Of a stretch of DNA of 64,000 nt, positions 60,902 through 64,000 are shown piece after piece. Under the pieces are notes generated by a model. That model did not search any database, was not told the DNA's origin, and worked only from the letters and a program-made list of their open reading frames with translations. Positions within the stretch are counted from its first letter, which is position 1; each line of letters starts with the position of its first letter. The position numbers and the translations under genes were made by a program. The DNA is from Nioella nitratireducens. GTDB taxonomy: Bacteria > Pseudomonadota > Alphaproteobacteria > Rhodobacterales > Rhodobacteraceae. The stretch lies in assembly GCF_001879715.1 (NCBI RefSeq), contig NZ_MNBW01000010.1, forward strand, positions 1 through 64,000, written 5' to 3'.

Positions 60902-61003
60902 GAAACGATTCTCATCAAGGGACATAAACACGGATGCGACCATGCTAGGGGGCGGTGCTCGCCTCAAAAAGTTTAAAATGGACACGTTCAAGGCCAATCC
61001 AAC

Positions 61004-61423
61004 CTACCTCTTGGTGACGGGGCGATAGCGACTGACCATCCGATACTCCTTGCGCGGGCCGGTGACATCCCATGTCGCGGTCCAGTTTGGCCAATCGTCA
61101 AAGCGGTAGGCGACCCGGTAATCATCTGGCGGGCAATCGTGATGCGCCGCGGGCGCGTCTGCCGAGAACCAGTGGAACGGACGGCCATCTTCGAAATAGA
61201 CGGCAACCCCCCCGGCCTCTGATCGCCAGAGATACCGTCGCGCGGCCCGCATCGGCGCGCCTTCTCCATAGCGCAACTCACCGGTCTCGGTCAGGATCAG
61301 CCCGCCCTGCCCCGGTCGCCAACACGCCTGCCCCGTCAGATGCCCGGTCACGCCCGCGCGTGAATCCTCGATCACCCGGTCAAGCCGCCAGTCGCCTTCG
61401 AAATCGGCCAGGTCCAGCGCCAT
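61004..61423 (-). CDS. DUF6314 lipocalin-like protein
   Basis: A protein of 139 residues. It opens with a GxW-type lipocalin start (LADFEGDWRLDRVIED), followed by alternating strands (GHLTGQACWRPGQGGLILTETGELRYG, RRYLWRSEAGGVAVYFEDGRPFHWF) and ends YRMVSRYRP. Cytoplasmic; no signal peptide. The family assignment is from memory. Divergent from purB. Ligand unknown. Confidence 0.75.
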   Translation of the reverse strand: MALDLADFEGDWRLDRVIEDSRAGVTGHLTGQACWRPGQGGLILTETGELRYGEGAPMRAARRYLWRSEAGGVAVYFEDGRPFHWFSADAPAAHHDCPPDDYRVAYRFDDWPNWTATWDVTGPRKEYRMVSRYRPVTKR

Positions 61424-61505
61424 GCTGCGACACCCCTCGTCTTGTGGTCCGCCTGTCTAGCCCTTATGACGACGCCAATTCCACCAGACAAGCAAGGCTG
61501 CCCGC

Positions 61506-62813
61506 ATGATCCCCCGCTATTCCCGCCCCGAGATGGTCGCCATCTGGGAGCCCGCCACCAAGTTCCGCATCTGGTACGAGATCGAGGCCCATGCCTGCGA
61601 CGCGATGGCAGAGCTTGGCGTGATCCCCAAGGAAAATGCCGACGCCGTGTGGAAGGCCAAGGACGTGGAATTCGACGTGGCCCGCATCGACGAGATCGAG
61701 GCGGTTACCAAGCATGACGTGATCGCCTTCCTCACCCACCTGGCCGAACATGTGGGCAGCGACGAGGCGCGTTTCGTGCATCAGGGCATGACCAGTTCCG
61801 ACGTGCTCGACACCTGCCTGAACGTGCAGCTTGTGCGCGCCGCCGATATCCTGCTGGCCGACCTCGACAAGGTGCTGGCAGCGCTGAAGAAACGCGCGAT
61901 GGAACACAAGATGACCGTGCGCGTGGGCCGCAGCCACGGGATTCATGCCGAACCGACCACGATGGGCCTGACCTTCGCCCGCTTTTACGCCGAGATGGAC
62001 CGCAACAAGGCCCGCCTGCAAGCGGCGCGCGCAGAGGTGGCCACCGGCGCGATTTCCGGCGCTGTCGGCACTTTCGCCAATATCGACCCGGCGGTCGAAG
62101 AGCATGTGTGCAAGATGCTGGGCCTGACACCAGAGCCGATCAGCACCCAGGTCATCCCGCGCGACCGACATGCGATGTTCTTTGCCACGCTCGGTGTTAT
62201 CGCCTCGTCGATTGAAAACGTCGCCGTCGAAATCCGCCATATGCAGCGCACGGAAGTGTTGGAAGGGGCCGAGTTCTTCTCGATGGGCCAAAAGGGCTCG
62301 TCCGCCATGCCGCACAAGAAGAACCCGGTGCTGACCGAGAACCTGACCGGCCTCGCCCGGCTGGTGCGCATGACGGTGATCCCGGCGATGGAGAACGTGG
62401 CACTGTGGCACGAACGCGATATCTCGCATTCCTCGGTCGAGCGCGGCATCGGGCCGGATGCGACCGTGACGCTGGATTTCGCGCTGAACAGATTGGCGGG
62501 CGTGATCGACAAGATGCTGATCTTCCCCGAAAACATGCTGGACAACATGAACAAGTTTCCAGGCCTCGTGATGAGCCAGCGGGTGCTGCTGGCCCTGACC
62601 CAAGCCGGCGTCAGCCGCGAAGACGCCTATGCCATGGTGCAACGGAACGCGCTGAAGGTCTGGGAAGACCGTGTCGATTTCCGCGAGCAGTTGCTGGCGG
62701 ATGAGGATGTGGTCAAGGCGCTCGGCGTCGAGCAGATCAACGAAAATTTCGACATGGACTATCACACCAAGCATGTCGATACCATCTTCCGGCGCGTCTT
62801 CGGCGACACCTGA
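61506..62813 (+). CDS. purB: Adenylosuccinate lyase
   Basis: A protein of 435 residues, normal length. Signatures: MTSSDVLDTCLNVQL, the catalytic histidine region VGRSHGIHAEPTT, and the fumarase/lyase signature GSSAMPHKKNPVLTENL. It acts twice in purine synthesis, releasing fumarate from SAICAR and from adenylosuccinate. Its stop is convergent with the pcaQ-type gene. Confidence 0.96.
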   Translation: MIPRYSRPEMVAIWEPATKFRIWYEIEAHACDAMAELGVIPKENADAVWKAKDVEFDVARIDEIEAVTKHDVIAFLTHLAEHVGSDEARFVHQGMTSSDVLDTCLNVQLVRAADILLADLDKVLAALKKRAMEHKMTVRVGRSHGIHAEPTTMGLTFARFYAEMDRNKARLQAARAEVATGAISGAVGTFANIDPAVEEHVCKMLGLTPEPISTQVIPRDRHAMFFATLGVIASSIENVAVEIRHMQRTEVLEGAEFFSMGQKGSSAMPHKKNPVLTENLTGLARLVRMTVIPAMENVALWHERDISHSSVERGIGPDATVTLDFALNRLAGVIDKMLIFPENMLDNMNKFPGLVMSQRVLLALTQAGVSREDAYAMVQRNALKVWEDRVDFREQLLADEDVVKALGVEQINENFDMDYHTKHVDTIFRRVFGDT

Positions 62814-62823
62814 CCGGCCTTGG

Positions 62824-62850
62824 GGCGGCAGGGATCAGCCCCCCGCCGCC
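62824..62850. terminator. Hairpin between convergent purB and pcaQ
   Basis: GGCGGC (62824-62829) pairs with GCCGCC (62845-62850), with further G/C pairing inside. CATTTT follows at a short distance. Confidence 0.35.
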
Positions 62851-62886
62851 ACACCATTTTCAGAGCGGACCCCGGTCCGGCGCAGC

Positions 62887-63843
62887 TCAGCCAGCGGTGT
62901 CCAGCCCCATGCTGGCGATGGTCTTGGTCAGGGCAGACAGGAACAGGCCCTCTTCCGCGCTCGGCTCGGCGTCTTCGCGGCGCAAAAGGCCGACGGGGCC
63001 ACGGGTCAGGCTGGTGTCGAAGGGTAGTCGCGCAAGGCGACCCTCGGCCAGTTCGTTCCAGACCACCCCGCGCGAGATGATCCAGATCGCATCGCTTTCG
63101 CGGGTATAGACACGGCCGAACGCGCCCGAAACGGTTTCGACCGCGATATTGGGCCGCCCCACCCCGTGCCCGATCAGGAAGCGTTCAACCAAGGGCCGGA
63201 TCGCGGCGGCGGCGGGGGGATAGATCACCGGCCAATTGGCGATATCCTCGATCTTCGGGCCTGCCGACAGCAGCGGGTGATTGGGGCGAACGACGAAGTC
63301 CACTTCTTCCTGATAGAGTTGCGTGAATGAAAGGTTCTGCATCAGCGCCGGCTCTCCAAGCCGCCCCAGCACCATGCCCACGGCCCCATCGCGCAACAGG
63401 TTGACAAGATGGGCCACCGGGCCATCGACGATACGCAGGGTGGCGCTTGGCAAGAGCCGCTCGAATTCCACAACCGCACGCGGCAGCAACCCGGCCGCGA
63501 CCGACGGCAGCGCGGCCAGCGCAACCTCGGCCCGTTTGCCGGTGGCGTCGAGCTGCGCAATGCCATCCAGCCCGTGATCGAGGGCCGACAAACTCATCTG
63601 CGCGAAATGGGCAAAGACCTCGCCCGCGTCGGTCAGGCTTGTGCCCGCGCGGGTACGGATCAACAGGGTCTTGCCAAGGATCTCTTCCAACTCCTTCAGG
63701 GTCTTGGACATGGCCGGTTGGGTCAGGTTCAGACGGTCGGCGGCGGCCTTGAGGCTGCGTTGGCGCACAGCCTCGGTAAAGCATTGGATATGGCGCAGCT
63801 TGATACGGCGGCGCATGTTATGGTTATTCGTTTGGTTAATCAT
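62887..63843 (-). CDS. pcaQ: LysR-family regulator of protocatechuate/4-hydroxybenzoate genes (PcaQ type)
   Basis: A protein of 318 residues from the ATG at 63843; the ATG at 63816 (MRRRIKLRHIQCF) is also possible and gives the more typical N-terminus. HTH: FTEAVRQRSLKAAADRLNLTQPAMSKTLKELEEILGKTLLIR. The effector domain is of the PcaQ/GbpR kind (YPPAAAAIRPLVERFLIGHGVGRPN). It is divergent from pobA, supporting control of aromatic acid breakdown. PobR is the alternative name if the target is only pobA. Confidence 0.82.
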   Translation of the reverse strand: MINQTNNHNMRRRIKLRHIQCFTEAVRQRSLKAAADRLNLTQPAMSKTLKELEEILGKTLLIRTRAGTSLTDAGEVFAHFAQMSLSALDHGLDGIAQLDATGKRAEVALAALPSVAAGLLPRAVVEFERLLPSATLRIVDGPVAHLVNLLRDGAVGMVLGRLGEPALMQNLSFTQLYQEEVDFVVRPNHPLLSAGPKIEDIANWPVIYPPAAAAIRPLVERFLIGHGVGRPNIAVETVSGAFGRVYTRESDAIWIISRGVVWNELAEGRLARLPFDTSLTRGPVGLLRREDAEPSAEEGLFLSALTKTIASMGLDTAG

Positions 63844-63930
63844 GACGGCCAATATATCAATATTTCCACCTAAAGAGTTATGCTAAATCTGGCGCAAGAG
63901 GTCTAGTCTTTCGGTTCGGGGAGGAACGTA

Positions 63931-64000
63931 ATGCGCTCGCAAGTCGTGATTATCGGGGGTGGCCCATCGGGGCTGTTGCTGGGGCAGTTGCTGCACCGCA
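63931..64000 (+). CDS. pobA: 4-hydroxybenzoate 3-monooxygenase, N-terminal fragment (runs off window)
   Basis: Twenty-three codons are visible: MRSQVVIIGGGPSGLLLGQL and on to LHR, the FAD-binding GxGxxG start of PobA. GGGGAGGAACGTA provides the ribosome site. PobA hydroxylates 4-hydroxybenzoate to protocatechuate using NADPH. The gene is divergent from the pcaQ-type regulator. Confidence 0.85.
   Translation, partial: MRSQVVIIGGGPSGLLLGQLLHR

Noticed and set aside
1-64000. CRISPR arrays, insertion sequences, prophage or tRNA genes
   Set aside because: No regularly spaced direct repeats of CRISPR size, no transposase or integrase frame, and no tRNA-like cloverleaf were recognised by eye; a dedicated tRNA scan was not possible.

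Overview
The window is about 64 kb of high-GC DNA with dense, mostly short-spaced genes on both strands. Gene content points to an alphaproteobacterium of the Rhodobacterales (Roseobacter group). Supporting features are a PreTA/HydA/HyuC pyrimidine-degradation set with a RutR-type regulator, the alphaproteobacterial accBC-aat / DUF2155-mlaD-NDUFA12 neighbourhood, a TakP-like TRAP transporter, a PIN-domain gene translationally coupled to an RlmI-like methyltransferase, and a PcaQ-type regulator divergent from pobA. No rRNA, tRNA, CRISPR array, transposase, integrase or prophage gene was recognised, so this reads as ordinary chromosome.

Layout. 0.2-5.5 kb: a secreted protein made of 16 tandem four-cysteine repeats, then a sugar/hydroxy-acid oxidation cluster (beta-hydroxyacid dehydrogenase, aldose-dehydrogenase-like SDR, Gfo/Idh/MocA oxidoreductase). 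5.5-8.8 kb: HPP-CBS membrane protein divergent from DUF2852 across two identical 21-bp palindromes, then an RDD protein and the aminoacyl-tRNA-protein transferase Bpt. 8.8-11.5 kb: PreA and PreT, the dihydropyrimidine dehydrogenase. 11.7-15.6 kb: accB-accC-aat converging on DUF2155-mlaD-NDUFA12. 15.8-17.5 kb: alanine dehydrogenase with a divergent Lrp regulator. 17.6-28.2 kb: mixed genes, including an RNA methyltransferase/PIN pair, an FAH-family hydrolase, an orphan FliM/FliN-like protein, an SSS-transporter/histidine-kinase fusion with a small membrane protein and a single-domain response regulator, an ScfR-like HTH regulator and an EthD protein.

28.4-36.5 kb is the second half of the pyrimidine pathway. 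It is a minus-strand run of hydrolase (hyuC), small lipoprotein, dihydropyrimidinase (hydA) and a four-gene ABC importer, divergent from a RutR-type TetR gene. The shared intergenic region carries a perfect RutR operator, TTGACCA-AC-TGGTCAA. A degenerate copy lies upstream of preT 24 kb away, so both blocks probably form one regulon.

37.5-42.0 kb: a TakP-type TRAP transporter. 42.4-48.7 kb: acetolactate synthase large subunit behind a 15-codon Leu/Ile/Val-rich leader peptide and an attenuator-like terminator, then a GT87-like enzyme, UspA and a BCCT transporter before the small subunit. 48.8-54.4 kb: EF-hand protein and ECF sigma factor, a Rieske oxygenase with a small partner, a frameshifted small gene, a lytic transglycosylase, ssb and an aminotransferase. 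54.4-64 kb: PpiD-like chaperone with trpE, a LysR gene and a methyltransferase, a secreted protein with a VHL-beta-like domain, DUF6314, purB, pcaQ and the start of pobA. Several dispersed intergenic repeat families are present, including an 11-bp-phased GTACACCCCC array (two copies), a RIME-like nested palindrome and a TTCATCTTGG-type element.
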